Below, one piece after another: positions 12,143 to 24,485 of a stretch of DNA of 64,000 nucleotides. Source of the stretch: Rotaria sp. Silwood1. Its lineage: Eukaryota; Rotifera; Eurotatoria; Philodinida; Philodinidae. A program made the position numbers and the translations under genes. Under the pieces are notes generated by a model. It made no database searches, was not told the DNA's origin, and saw nothing but the letters and a program-made list of their open reading frames with translations. The stretch's first letter is position 1, and each line of letters starts with the position of its first letter. Where the stretch lies: contig CAJNOP010000294.1 of NCBI GenBank assembly GCA_905250075.1, positions 165,439 to 229,438 of the forward strand. Direction: 5' to 3'.

Positions 12143-15100
12143 TCCTTTTATAGAAAGATAATCAAATAGTAAACTCTCTAATCAAACTGAAAATTCAAAG
12201 CAATTTTATTCATGTTCGGATATAAGAAATAGTCGAGACCGATTTGATAGAGATTACGACGAGGCGAGATTAAGCTAAATCACTGAAGTTTTCCCATGAT
12301 AATATTTCATATTGTACATGTCCATGTGTAAACCATATATCTGGATAAATGATGCATGTGTATAAGTGAGTCTTGGACATAGTCTTCACTTCATTCATAT
12401 CTATTCTACTAATTTTTAATAGATCTATCAGAAAAAAACATGCGTTTTTAAAAATATGTTCGATACTTTAGCTTCTTTTTTTCCGAAGGATAAAAAAATA
12501 TAAAGATACTCATTCCAAACAATGTTTAAGACCTGGAGAAAAATCTTCAGTTTCGATTGAACATAGTATGTGGGAGAAACAGAAGGCTTTGTGATCCCAA
12601 TATTTCATAGAAGACAGCATCCGAGAAATTTGAGTCTATGATGACTGTTGCTTTACTCGTCAAGATCTACTTGTACTGACAGTTTTCAGTATTTTTGATG
12701 TGCCGTTCTCTAGAAACCTAGGAAAAGGATGAAAGAGGCAATACCTTCGAAGACAAAATTCATTAAAATGGCCATCATTAAGCAATAATATAGCAGATTC
12801 ATTCAAAAAAAAAATTTATTTTTCGAGATTCTCTCGTTATATTTAAAAATATAAGTAATTGTGTGATGGTTTTTTTAATCTCAATTCGTAATTAGAAAAA
12901 AAATTATTTAATTGAAGTAGAATAAGTGATTGACTACAGATACTTGTAGATTATACAAGAGAACCAACACACTATTGAACCAGTTAGTGATCTATACTTT
13001 ATTTACAAGTAATATCGTATTTTTATATAAATTATTATTTAATTAAAATTGCATACAATGACAATGTAATTTTCAATAGAACATATTCTTGTTAAATGAC
13101 ATGTCATTTTATTTTTATTCATCGGCAATTAATTTCCATTGTATACATTTATAAAATAGCTTTTTCTTTGTTTTTTCCCGACTTGAATTTCATCTTTAAA
13201 TTCGTTCTATTCTTAACAGATACTAGCAGTTAAAATTTCCGTTTTGTAAAAGAACAAAAAAAAAAAAAATAAGAGTAATTTTCATGTTGTTCAGTGAGAA
13301 AATATTATTTAATTTGATCATTAGATCTTATTGAAATTCGTATATACAAATTTGGTAAAACAAAAAGATGGCTGATGCAAAAAAATCAAAGAAAAATTAA
13401 AAAAAAAATGAATTAATTTCATATGAGAATAGTGTATTCATGCTTTACGGTTCTACGTGGATAGTCCTGTAAAAAGATTAAAGAGTAGTACTACTGAATG
13501 GCACTATTGAGGCTACATAAATGATACTTGCAATATTTTTCTTTTAATTTTTTTTTTTTTGTCAGCCTTATTTATTCTTTCTATACTCATGCCTTTCACT
13601 CGTTCATAGAAAAAAATGATGAAGTGCTATTGAAGCATTTGAATGTATTCCTATGACGAGTAAGATATTTTTTTCTTTCTTATGATGCTTATGAAATGTT
13701 TACCAATGAGATTGGAAATCGAACATAATAATAAGAAAAAAAGCTCAAGTAGATCATAAAGGAAATATTCCTGCCTTTTAATTGATGAATACAGTGGTTT
13801 GATATTAAACTTTTTTTTTTTTTTTGTTTTATTGAAATGACTTAATTTTATAATATGAAAGAAAAAAATGCGTCAGGTAGCAGCAGTCAAAAGAAAAAAA
13901 ATATGAAAGAAAGACTAATGCAAGTTTACTTATTAAATATGCGTTTCATATCAAAGTCAAAAGAAATTTCTATTAACTTTACTTAATCGATTTCTGATTG
14001 AATAAGGTATGATACGACATTTTATGTATAGAACAGTAAAACAAGACCATTTCATGATATATACAGTCATTTAAAGACAGTACTACAGTTGTATGATACT
14101 TATTTTATATAGAAACAGGTAAACTAAATTTATTTGTAGATATACACTTTCAATAAAGAAAATGCTCAAGATATAGTCAAGACACTTTGGGAAGTTTCTT
14201 TTTTTCTTTCATTTCATCATCAAGACAATCAAAAAAAACTCGATGCATACATTATATTCATAATTACAATAGTAGGAAGAAAAAAAAAACATGTTTAGTT
14301 TTAATTCTTTTTCTTTTTCTTTTTGTTTTTAATAAATTTCTATTCTGGCCTTGCATTCAATTTCATATTTCGAATGAAAATTTGACCTTAGATTTTGTTT
14401 TCATTATTAAATAGAATATTGATGTTTATCTTGATACTTCATTTTTTTTTATCGTTTGCCGTACGAAATAGACAAATAACTCATTGTTTGCAAACTTTTT
14501 TTTTTATCCACTTCAGTTATGAAAAATCATTCATCTAGCTGAAATTATATACTTTGTATTATTTGCTGTCATGAGGAGAAGATAATAATCAATATAGTAC
14601 TAATTCTTGCCAACTGAAATACATCTCAAGAAAACCTTCTTGAACACTATGTTCTCATAAAGAGTTAATATATAGCTTTACAATGTATTACTAAAAGAGA
14701 TCACTGAGGAATAGAAGATTTTAATTAAATTATTTGTTTCAAATAAGTGTATTGCATGACAATGTGATAGTTGAGTGAGTTCTTTACAATAATCATAAAA
14801 TACTTCACGAATTTCTCATTTGAAATAAAGTGTAGATGATTATAATGTTGAAAATTTGTAAATAAGTGTTCAATCGAGCATTTAAATTCAAGAGATTTTT
14901 GTTTTTTATTGAGTAGTTTTATTTTTCACTAAGTCAAACAAGTTTCTTTTTTTTTGTTGATTAGTATTTTCTTATTATGACGACACGAAATCATAAATTA
15001 TGCATCAAGAATAATCATTATATACGTATTTTATATTCTATTCTTTTTTTTTTACAATTGTAAGAACTTTTTTGTTATAAGACTCTTTATTTGTTTTTCA

Positions 15101-17691
15101 GCACAATTCTGTTCTATTTTTGTCATAATATTAAATTCGACAATAATACAATAACAACTAATAACATTTTATATATTAGTACAAATGGAACCTGAAATCT
15201 CTTCAGATATTATTTTATTAATTTGAGAGTTGTACTTGTTTTTTGTATATTTTTAATTAGTAAACTGTTTTCTTTGTTGAAGATTTTTCTCAAGAAGAAA
15301 TGACATTATGAAATCAAATTTTGAATATTTTTAGTGCAAACAACAATAAATGAACCAACAAACTAAAAACTACGTAAAATATTGTTTACGAATCATCTTT
15401 CTGAATTTGTTTGTATGCACAAAATTTGCATCAACTTTTTAAGAACAAAAAGAGTCAACATTATATGTTTTGTTACTAGTAAGTCGTATGCAAATTACAA
15501 ACTGCCAAGGTAATCAACCATAACTATTTTTAAATGCAATATGTTTAAAAGTAAAAACGTACTGCTTAGTGCGTCAGCAAAGAAGAGAAAAAAAAAAGAA
15601 ACTTTTTTTTCTTATCGACGCAATGCAGGTTGATGTTTTTTTTTCTTTATATGTCTTGTAATAGTTTCAGCCAAATATAATAACAATGTGAAGTTTTCTC
15701 TTCTTTTAAATATGCATTGGCATAGTTTAAAAAAGAGAAAAAGAAAACTGTTGTGTTGTTTGAGCGAAAGCCAATATGATAGAAAAAAAAAATTACATAT
15801 GCGTTAGATTAAGTAATCATTTCATGTAATATCGAAATCAATCACAGAAAGTTAAGAAAAAGAATTGTATTCTAACGAATTCTATGAGACTTTTTTTTTT
15901 CATCAAAAAAATTTAAACAAAAACAAATTCATGAATTATCTTTGTTTTAATAGAATAACAGATAATCTTGTTTGAATAAAAATATTTTTTTTAATATGTC
16001 GTAGAAAATTTTATTTGCGTTCATCAAAATTCTGATTGTTTCAAAATGCCTATTGAGACTATGCGAAACGCATGTGATTCATTTTTTGGTCATTGTTGCG
16101 CTTTTTTTCATTCTTTACTGATTAAAAACGCATTGTAACCATGTGGTTTACATTCAATAGACGTTAAAAACAAGAAAAACTACTGTAAGTGTATAATGTA
16201 CTTTAAGATAAAAAAAAAAGTTTAATTATAGATACGAATTTTTTTTTTTCGTCGATGAAATATTTAAATGATTTTTTGAATGTTCAGACGAACTATAATT
16301 TAAGAATATCTACAATTAGGAATGCAAGGATAATTAATTACGGTGATCATAGATTGAAATTCAATTTTTTTCGATTGGAAGAGTTCTATTTCAAGAACAT
16401 GCCTAAATTTCAGAAAAATACATTAGAAGTTTTTTGGAATTCGGGATTTCGAATATATAGATAGCTTATCGAAATTCTCATTTTGTATTTTGTCGTTTAC
16501 AGAAGGCTTACTTCTCACGATTTAGTCATGTTTTATAATATATAACTATTTTCTTGAAACAGACCTGTTCTAAGCGTAATAATCGAGATCAGTCTCAGAC
16601 TACGGTAGCTTAATCATGCGTTCGTTCTTTTTGTCCTTAGCCTATGCGTATCTATATATGGACCATTGCAGAACTGCATGTAAGATCGATGCATTGCTCT
16701 ACCACACTCATCAATGCATGGTTGGTTGACACGCCAATTTAAAGTGTCATCGCTATCCATCGTCACCGTTGCATACATATCCGTGATTTGAAGATGTTTT
16801 CTTGATGACTGATGTCTTTAAACTATCAATTATTCCATCCATTCTACATTCACATATATATCAATATAAATAGTGGAGTTGACCGATTGTTTCACACATA
16901 CGAAACTACTGCATGGATACTTACGCACAAAATGAATTTTCTGTTTTGATATGTTCAGTGAGCTGTGTGAGTATAGATGTGGATGAGTGTAGTTTTGTAT
17001 TTGTATTTTTTCTTCAGCTAAAAGTCGATATCTACATCAACAACTCCACTAATACAAAGATCCTTATCCAAACTACTTAAAACTATATCTCACAAACATA
17101 TTACTTGCACTCACACCGCCATTCTTTTATTCATATTGATGAGTTTAATTAATCTAATAATATGAGAACCAAACAGCTAATGAAAGTTTGAGAGAACGAT
17201 TAACTTAACATAAACAGAATAGAAAAAAGAGTTGCTCTGGCGCATAAGTGTCAAGTACGAAAGAGTCGGCGCATAAATATCATGAACGGAAGTGTCGTGT
17301 CGCCTAATGATGGAGAGCGAAAGATGAGAAAAGGAATCAAATTTATTGACCATAAAAAACAAGAAAAGTCAAAAATAAAGAAGGATTAATGACACATGTT
17401 AGAAGAATTACAATGTTGTTGTTGAAGAAAAAGTCAGACAAATGACGATGTCATATTTCATTAGCCTATAATACTTTTATTCGTAGTTATTAAAAATTGA
17501 CACGATATATTCATAAGACATTCTTTTAGACAAACGTGTTTTCTTGACTTTAACTCAAGCTGATACAGTCTTTATGTGTGATACTTTAGAATGAAGATCT
17601 GACTAGAGCTCCCATGACTTGATATTTAATAACTATCTACAAGTTTAACTAATTTATTTTTTCAGATTATTTCCTTATATCTATTTATAGA
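12143..17691. other. Long AT-rich gene desert
   Basis: About 5.5 kb dominated by A and T runs with no supported gene on either strand. The frames at 14187-14414 and 16255-16464 are low-complexity and unlike proteins. The patch 16610-16830 has more G+C than its surroundings, but I recognise nothing in it. Confidence 0.5.
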
Positions 17692-18919
17692 ATGACTGTG
17701 ACAACAGACATTAAGCCAATATCAAGAAAAAATTGTTTATTAACAATATCTTTAATTATTTTTATATTTGCTTCATTTCTAATCGGATTTCTTATGAATG
17801 TATCGCGTGATACTCCTACTCAACTGATTCTAAAGTCGGCTCAAGTCACGTTAGCTGAGAGACTACTTAATAATTCTCAAACAAATACTACTCCTATTGT
17901 TCATTCTTCACCAAGTCGTACACCATTTGAAAATTTTATTTGTGATAATACAAGTATTGATCGATTTCCAACGTCATCGACAACACCATCCAATGATTCA
18001 TTTGATATATATCGAAAAAATTCTCTAGAAAAATATTGTAATATTGTACCTATTCCACGACGTAATTATACAAAACCACAGACATATACCCAAGAAGAAG
18101 TTGCATTTGTTATTTTTACATCTTCGAAATTTTTTCATACACGAGCAACAGCAACACGTGATACATGGCTTTCACGTATAACAAATTATTATTTTCTTGG
18201 TGCAACTCCTTATCCTTATTTACCTGTAACTGTTATTTCTGGTGCTGGTGAAGATAAATTATCAAATATAAAAAAAATTTTTTATGGTCTTCAAATAATT
18301 TATCAACAACAAATGAATCTTCCTATAAATCAACGACAAAAATGGTTTTATATAGCTGGTTGTGATACATTTATTCTTCCTCATCATTTACTTAAACGTC
18401 TTGATGGTTTAGATTATACAAAAGCTATTCGTGTTGGTGGTCATTGGGGACATGCTAATTGTCCAGGACCAAATGGAACAAGTTATACAGCTGAATTTCC
18501 ATCAGGTGGTGCTGGATTTTTTTTTAGTATGAAATTACTTGAAATAATGCAACCACATTTAATAAATTATGTTGAAAATGTTTGGCCACATGGGAATTTT
18601 GCATCTGATTGTGCACTTGCATGTCTTGCTCATCAATTAGGTGTTAGTTTAACAAAACAAGTTGGTTTTTGGGCACATGCACCAGCATTTACATTAGCTG
18701 AAAATGGACATGAAAGATTTCATAAAGAACCTGAACCAAATGATTTTCATTATGTTCAACCTGATGAAATGTATGCACTTGATGAATTTTATGTTAATCA
18801 ACATATGGATAGATTAATCAATGATGAAAATTGGAACGAATTAATTCCATTTACTCGACGTTTTGTTTCTAGTCATTATGAATTATTAAGAAAAAAACGA
18901 CAAGAATGTACTTTGCCAA
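17692..18919 (+). CDS. Fringe-like glycosyltransferase (paralogue 2), 3' end lost in a gap
   Basis: Same family as the gene at 9818-11205, but a single exon here. Type II topology: a basic start (RKNC) then an anchor at about residues 16-36. A Ser/Thr/Asn-rich stem runs to about residue 115. The catalytic region carries FFHTRATATRDTWLSRI, YIAGCDTFIL (G223-C224-D225-T226), FPSGGAGFFFS (GG at about 272) and FASDCALACLAHQLGV, ending RKKRQECTLP at the gap. Paralogue 1 needs only eight more residues after this point, so little is missing. The apparent frame after the gap is translation through undetermined bases and should not be trusted. Golgi enzyme by family; the DxD-type metal site is altered in both copies, so activity is uncertain. 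Confidence 0.85.
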
Positions 18920-18929
18920 NNNNNNNNNN
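18920..18929. other. Assembly gap, ten undetermined bases
   Basis: Ten consecutive N at the 3' end of the fringe paralogue 2 coding sequence. The true length is unknown, and sequence on the two sides may not be contiguous. Confidence 0.98.
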
Positions 18930-20109
18930 GAGTAGCAGTCCATATCAAATAATATTAGTACTGTAATATGGCAAGAAATATTGTTTGTCCATAATTGATC
19001 AATATCTTTAGATTGCTCTATCGAATAGAATGAAAGTTGTATTTGACATAATTAATTAGGTTTGTTGTTTGGAAATAATTTCGTCAATAATGAACGAGAT
19101 GTGAATTATACTTTCGTTAAAATTTCTTCTATGACTTATCAAAAACAGTTTTTACTGCGGAATTATTCGTCGCTATACATTAGCGAGTTTTTTAAAAAGC
19201 CCAATAGGTAGAATGATATGACAAAACTACAAAAAATTGCACTGGATTCAAGTGTCTATAAGGGTGTAGCTCGATCAGATATTCAACTATTCTGCTTCTG
19301 CGACTCTCTCAGTGAAATAATATGTAGTTATTTGAATCCCGAAATTCCAGTTATTATATACTCAAAAATTGAATTAAACTTGCATGCCCGACTTAAGCGG
19401 CTAAAGATTGACGAACATAATATATAAATCAAAAAACATATTGCTTCATATAAATATGTAAAAACATACCACAGAAACATCTGGGTACTTTTTCTACGAA
19501 TTAAAAAGAACATTTTAATGATACGTATTTCTAACAAGATCTCATAAACAAGGAGTGTATGATAGTCTTTTTATTAAGTAAATAGAATATACATTTCCAA
19601 TTACTTAATGCTGTGATGGATGTAACATTGACTTCGTCTGCGTCGACGTCAAAAATAATGTTCCGAAAGTGTTTTTTGAGTAAGCAAATGAACATCTTAT
19701 TTTGTCAGATTTTAAATGTCGAGAAAAAACAGGTATTATTCTATGACAGAAACCACATAACCTTCAAAATCTTATCTTTTCATTTCGCTCGAACATAACT
19801 CAAAAAATTAAATAGCATAATTTATTTATACTTCACACATTCTAGGTGGACCATATTCAATTTCTAGATAAAGAGACATCGATAAGAAATCTAAACTTGA
19901 ATAATCCTTCATCTTTTCTTCGTCGAAAAAGAAAACGGACAACTGTACAACTTTCTGTAATCATCTAAATCTCCATACAAAATATTGACGCACTCGACAA
20001 TGCTGTACAGACAAATGAAATTTCATTTAATCATACTCTTCAATTTTATATCTGCTTATCGACAACTTGTTATCTTTCACTCTATTAATTATACACCGTT
20101 TTATCATCA
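18930..20109. other. Intergenic, no gene seen
   Basis: Only short frames such as 19218-19427 and 19613-19798, without recognisable motifs. No repeats of note before 20110. Confidence 0.5.
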
Positions 20110-20330
20110 TTATCGAGACCGAAAAAGCACGATCGTAAACGGTCGTATACGTCAAAGTACGTCTGGAAACTGTCACCGTGCATGACAATCGTATATGGTC
20201 GTAACTTAGTCGTAAGTTCCCAGGCCGAGAAATCGGATAGTAAGATCGGTCATGAATTCTTGTATGATCCTATCCGACCTTACGGAAATATCGTATATGA
20301 TCATACAAAATCATACGAAAAGTCGTTGTC
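20110..20330. repeat. Repeat built of CGTA/TACG words
   Basis: Dense in short self-complementary words such as GTATACG, ACGGTCGTA, TCGTATATGGTCG and ATCGTATATGATCATACGA. The same style recurs at 25300-25460 and 61975-62225. These are probably three degenerate copies of one repeat family. Confidence 0.5.
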
Positions 20331-20439
20331 TCAGAAATCTGATATCAAGTTTTACACCAAGTTTCTTATATGCTCCAGCAATAAAATTTTGTATGATTAT
20401 AAAAAAATCGTAGAGTAAGATTATAACCCTAGAGATAGT

Positions 20440-20640
20440 ACTGAGTTTAGAGTACCCATGTACCGAGAAAGCCTCAGCAGGGTATCCAATATGGGTACTT
20501 CGAAAATTCTCAGTAATTATACTGATGTAGAGACTGCATGGGGTACCCATAAAGTATGCTCAATGAACAAATACTTATATGGGTATCCGCATCTGTAATT
20601 TTACTGAGGAAAGCTCTACAGGGTACCCTACATTTGTTGC
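20440..20640. repeat. GGGTACCC-word repeat, copy 1
   Basis: Contains repeated GAGTACCC, GGGTATCC, GGGTACTT, GGGTACCC and CAGGGTACCC on both strands within 200 bp. A partner cluster lies at 21005-21215. Confidence 0.5.
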
Positions 20641-21004
20641 GTTCTGTGTAGCGACTGTTCATTGACCGTTTTCTTCTTTCACGCATGGCTCCGTATAAAC
20701 AACTGGGGAAAACATAACAAATTAATTTATTTTTATACTAATTTTTTCTAGATTATTTTTTGACTATTTCTTAGTCGAGAATATGCCAATCTTGATCGTA
20801 GATGAAGAGCGAACTATTCTGAAGTGGTTTGATGGATACCCAACCAACTTAAGTCCGGTCAGATCCCGGCATTTGACTTGCTGAGTTTTCGGAATTGAAA
20901 CAGTTAAATATAATAAAATCGAAAAAAATATAATTAATTGCTTTCAGAGAAACAAAAATGAAAAAAGTCAAAGGTCAGGTTCGATCCTGAACATACTGAA
21001 ATTT
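20641..21004. other. Spacer between the two GGGTACCC clusters
   Basis: No gene. A palindromic GGTCAGGTTCGATCCTGAAC at about 20973-20992 resembles a tRNA T-arm, but no tRNA folds around it. Confidence 0.4.
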
Positions 21005-21215
21005 TGGCAACAGGGTACCTAGAAATACTGTACAATAGTATCTATTGAGTATCTGAGCAGTATCTTCAAATACCCAATTACTATACATTTTGTAGCAGAG
21101 TACCTGCCAAAGTACCACTTAGGTACTTGAAAGTACCTACAAGTACTTTGGTACCCAAAAGTTCCTGTGACATATTGGTAACAGGGTACTTTTTCGGGTA
21201 CCCTTAACTCAATAC
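21005..21215. repeat. GGGTACCC-word repeat, copy 2
   Basis: Repeated ACAGGGTACC, GAGTACCTGCC, AAGTACC, GGTACCC and GGGTACCC words in both orientations. Same repeat style as 20440-20640. Confidence 0.5.
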
Positions 21216-21881
21216 ATTCTCTGGGGAAGTGATTTCTTTAACAATATGCTTTATTTGCTACACTCTCCCTTCATCTAGCTATTATAAATTACGTTAACTT
21301 CACATAAGCAACAACACTCTAATTAATAAACGTAATGCAGACGTATCCACAAAGGAAATAATCATTAAACAATAAAACCAATAACCAAATAGTTACAAAA
21401 AGTCTGGCATAGAAAAATAAGAAGATGAAAAGGGGATATTCTATACTGAGTGTATAGAGAAAAAGAGATGAAAATTTATATTTTCTATATTATTATAATA
21501 GACAAATAAGAAACGAAACTAAGTGTAATCTATATTATCAATCTAGAAAAAAGAAATTAAAAATGGAATTCTCTATATCACTATAGTCCGAACGGTCAAA
21601 AGTCCGAGTAAAATTTTGATTTCCTTTTAATATTCATTTTGATTTCATGATAATGTCTTTTGTTGCTTTTCATGTACTATAGACTGATATGGATTGGTCA
21701 TATATCTACGGCCATTATAATCCTCTACTAGTCATCTATCGATAGTGTATATCTTAGATTTTTGTCTCTTTCTATTTGTCCACATTCCCTGAATAATTTA
21801 ACGTGTATCGATTTTTCATAGGCTATTACAAGTTTGATTTTCATTTGTACAATAAAACTTGTTTAACAGATTTCAAATATT

Positions 21882-22279
21882 GTACGTATCAAGAGGGAAG
21901 GAACGAAAATAGCGTACTTCAGCGTACTTCCTGTACTTCCAGACTATATGATAACTGTACATCAGATCTCTTAGCTATTTCAAGTTTACTATCGACCTGT
22001 CTTACGGTATATTAGCCGGAGTCCAGCTTACTTAAATCAACCTCCCCCTAAAGTCCAAATACTTCACGGTACTTCCAATCCGGAAATACCGTGATAGTAT
22101 TTGGACTTTTTGGCAGATAGACTTACGTAGACTAGATTCCGGCTAATATACCGTAATACAGCTCGATAGTAGACTTGAAATAGCTAAAGAGATCTGATGC
22201 ACAGTTATCATATAGTCTGAAAGTACAGGAAGTTTGCTGAAGTACGGCATTTTCGCTCCTTCCCCCTTGGTACGTATAC
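21882..22279. repeat. Near-perfect 400-bp hairpin nested in the transposon
   Basis: Two arms of about 195 bp meet near 22080; shared mirror blocks include GTACGTA, GACTATATGATAACTGT, CATCAGATCTCT, TAGCTATTTCAAGT, ACGGTATATTAGCCGGA and AAAGTCCAAATACT. The arms differ by scattered substitutions. It has no coding capacity and is probably a separate MITE-like insertion. Confidence 0.8.
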
Positions 22280-22340
22280 ATAAGACTCTATGCTAACATA
22301 TTCCGGGATAACTTTTAATATTATGCTTTCTTTCTTGTAG

Positions 22341-22626
22341 CATGACCTACATAATTCATATGTTGACACTAGTAGTGGTCCTGGTGAAGAGAGGCCAAAT
22401 GCTGACAGACTTACTTTACAAAAGAAAATGCTGAAGTCTAAGTATAGAACAGCAACATCGTGTGTACATTGGTACAATAGATCAATTAATAGGCAAATCT
22501 TCTACTGTAATAATAGATAGTTCTGATATTATCAATGATCAGGTGAATGAACTTGATGTTTTTATGGGTGAAATGGAGGATGATTATGAAGAGCAAGAGA
22601 AAATGGAAGATGAGCGTAGATCCTAA
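22341..22626 (+). pseudogene. Transposase 3' remnant of the TA-flanked element
   Basis: After an acceptor-like TTCTTGTAG the frame reads HDLHNSYVDTSSGPGEERPN and continues to about 22470. A neighbouring frame then carries an acidic tail, DVFMGEMEDDYEEQEKMEDE, ending at TAA 22624-22626. An acidic C-terminus is common in DD34D/pogo-type transposases. The catalytic core is absent and there is at least one frame change, so it is not functional. Family assignment is tentative. Confidence 0.5.
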
Positions 22627-23055
22627 TACAGCATGGTTTACCTTACTCTACAGACACATAATTAACTTTCATTAATCACTTTAATATCCATTGTATCATC
22701 TGTTGTATGTAGCATGAATTTCATTTCGGCAACAAATATGCTACCTTTCCTTTTTCTGCTTCGTTCTTTTAATGCGTTTGTTCTATATTGTATTGGTACA
22801 TGTTATTAGATACTCCAAGTCATGTTGTGTGTTCCTATGTAATAGCACTTTATAACTCCTTCTTATAGTATTTTACAATAAAACTTAATATGAACACACC
22901 CTCAACTCGGACTTTTGACCATTTGGACTATAATAAAGAAAAATAAAAAATTAAGATTAAGACTTTCCATAATATTAATATATAAAAATACGAAAAAAGA
23001 TTAGGTTTTTCTATATTACGAATATAGAAAAATATAAAATTAAAATTGTCATTTT

Positions 23056-24033
23056 CATGTAAGGGAAGTTAGCAGCCGATTCGAGTTTTTCGCAAAACAA
23101 TTCATCCCATTAAGTGAGCCACACCAGAGATGCAGTGAGCCAAGTGCAGCTCGACGAGCTCTATCGAATGGCATAAGTTTCACCTTCAGAAGAATAAAAT
23201 TTTGGGGATTAGGACCGGTGGAAGATCTGTAGGAAGGCTTTGGGCCCGGATTTTCTCTGACGATTCGCTCCACGAACTGAGCCACTTCTAGAATTTATCT
23301 CATTAGATGCAGCTCAACGAGCTCTATTGATTGGTATGGGTTTCACTTCGATAAGAATAAAATTATATTCAGCAGGATCCTTACTCACAACATTACCACC
23401 AACGAAAATTATAATGAAACATATCATTCGAGACGGCTTCGGACACAGCAATGATTCCGCTTTAGTCGATCAGTAGTTCAAATTGTCCAGCAAATTGTTC
23501 AATGAAAGAACAAAACAAACAGAGTACATATCTTGATTTTATGAGTGTTCTTGTGTATGAACATATACAATATAACTATATTCAAATGTACATCATTTGA
23601 TAGAACTTCTCACGTTCCATCGATTTAACTGTGTTTCATTAGTGGATCAAACGCCGGAATGAATCGTCGATGGCAGCACCATGAGAATCGCGCTGAAAAT
23701 TTTTCGAAAATCCTAATGACCCAAATTTAATTTTTTTTTTCGAGCGAAACCTATGCCAATCGATAGAGCTCGTCAAGCTGTATCGAATGAGCTAAGATTC
23801 AGATGTGATTCAGTCTGCGAAGCGAATCATCAGAGGAAATCCGGGCCTAAAGCCTTGCTGGAGATCTTCCAGAGGTCCTGCTGACTTGAATTTTATTCTT
23901 ATCAAAGTGAAACATATACCATTCGATAGAGCTCGTCGAGCTGCATCTGATTCACTGCATCTCTGCTGTGGCTCACTCAATGGGGCGAATCGTTTTGCGA
24001 AAAACTAGAATCGGCTTCTGATTCCCCTTACAT
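23056..24033. mobile_element. Foldback element with about 310-bp inverted arms
   Basis: Left arm 23056 to about 23390 and right arm about 23725-24033 are inverted copies (for example CAGCTCGACGAGCTCTATCG, TTTTTCGCAAAAC, AGAATAAAATT in mirror order), ending CATGTAAGG and CCTTACAT. Within each arm a module of about 75 bp (GCAGCTCGACGAGCTCTATCG ... AGAATAAAAT) occurs twice in tandem. Both arms keep an open frame for related peptides (minus 23285-23055; plus 23805-24008). It interrupts the 44-bp satellite. It carries no recognised transposase. Confidence 0.75.
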
Positions 24034-24485
24034 ATATGTTCTGTCTTAGCAGCATCGAGAAATAAGAAATAAAAATTAATGTTTCTCTCTTATGAACATG
24101 GAAAAGTAAGGAATAAAACTAACGGTTATCTATATTATCAATATAGAAAATAAGAATTTAAAATGGGATTTTCTATATAACCAGCATCGAAAATGAAAAA
24201 TTAAACTTAAGATTTTCTATAATATTAATATAGAAAAGTTAGAAATAAAATCAAACCATTTTCTATACTATTGCTATAGAAAAATAAAAAGTAAAAATTC
24301 TATTTTCTATGTTAAAGACATAAAAAATAAAGAACTAAAATTAAAATTTTCTATATTGTTCATATAGAAAAATAAGAAAGATAATTGCGTGCACAACTCG
24401 ATCGTGTTTTTTAACTGCTGTTGCTTATATTAAAATTACTTGAATCAACAATTCTCCAATAAATATAAGAACAGGGAACTCCATA

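Larger units (their letters stand above)
21582..22932. mobile_element. TA-flanked DNA transposon with 28-bp terminal inverted repeats
   Basis: Left end 21582-21609 and right end 22905-22932 are inverted repeats (TATAGTCC ... AAAAGTCCGAGT, two mismatches) with TA at each junction, as in Tc1/mariner/pogo-type insertions. It sits inside the 44-bp satellite, which resumes on both sides. Inside are a transposase remnant (22341-22626) and a second, nested hairpin (21882-22279). Confidence 0.75.
21410..24385. repeat. Degenerate tandem array of a 44-bp hairpin unit, interrupted twice
   Basis: Units of about 44 bp, roughly an A-rich half (AAAATAAGAAATAAAAATTA) then TTTTCTATATTATTAATATAG, whose ends can pair. 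They occur at 21410-21581 (about four), 22933-23055 (about three) and 24040-24385 (about eight). The blocks are separated by the TA-flanked element at 21582-22932 and the foldback element at 23056-24033, so this looks like one old minisatellite broken by two insertions. Confidence 0.75.

Noticed and set aside
20973-20992. T-arm-like GGTTCGATCC
   Set aside because: It is part of a local palindrome and no cloverleaf fits around it.
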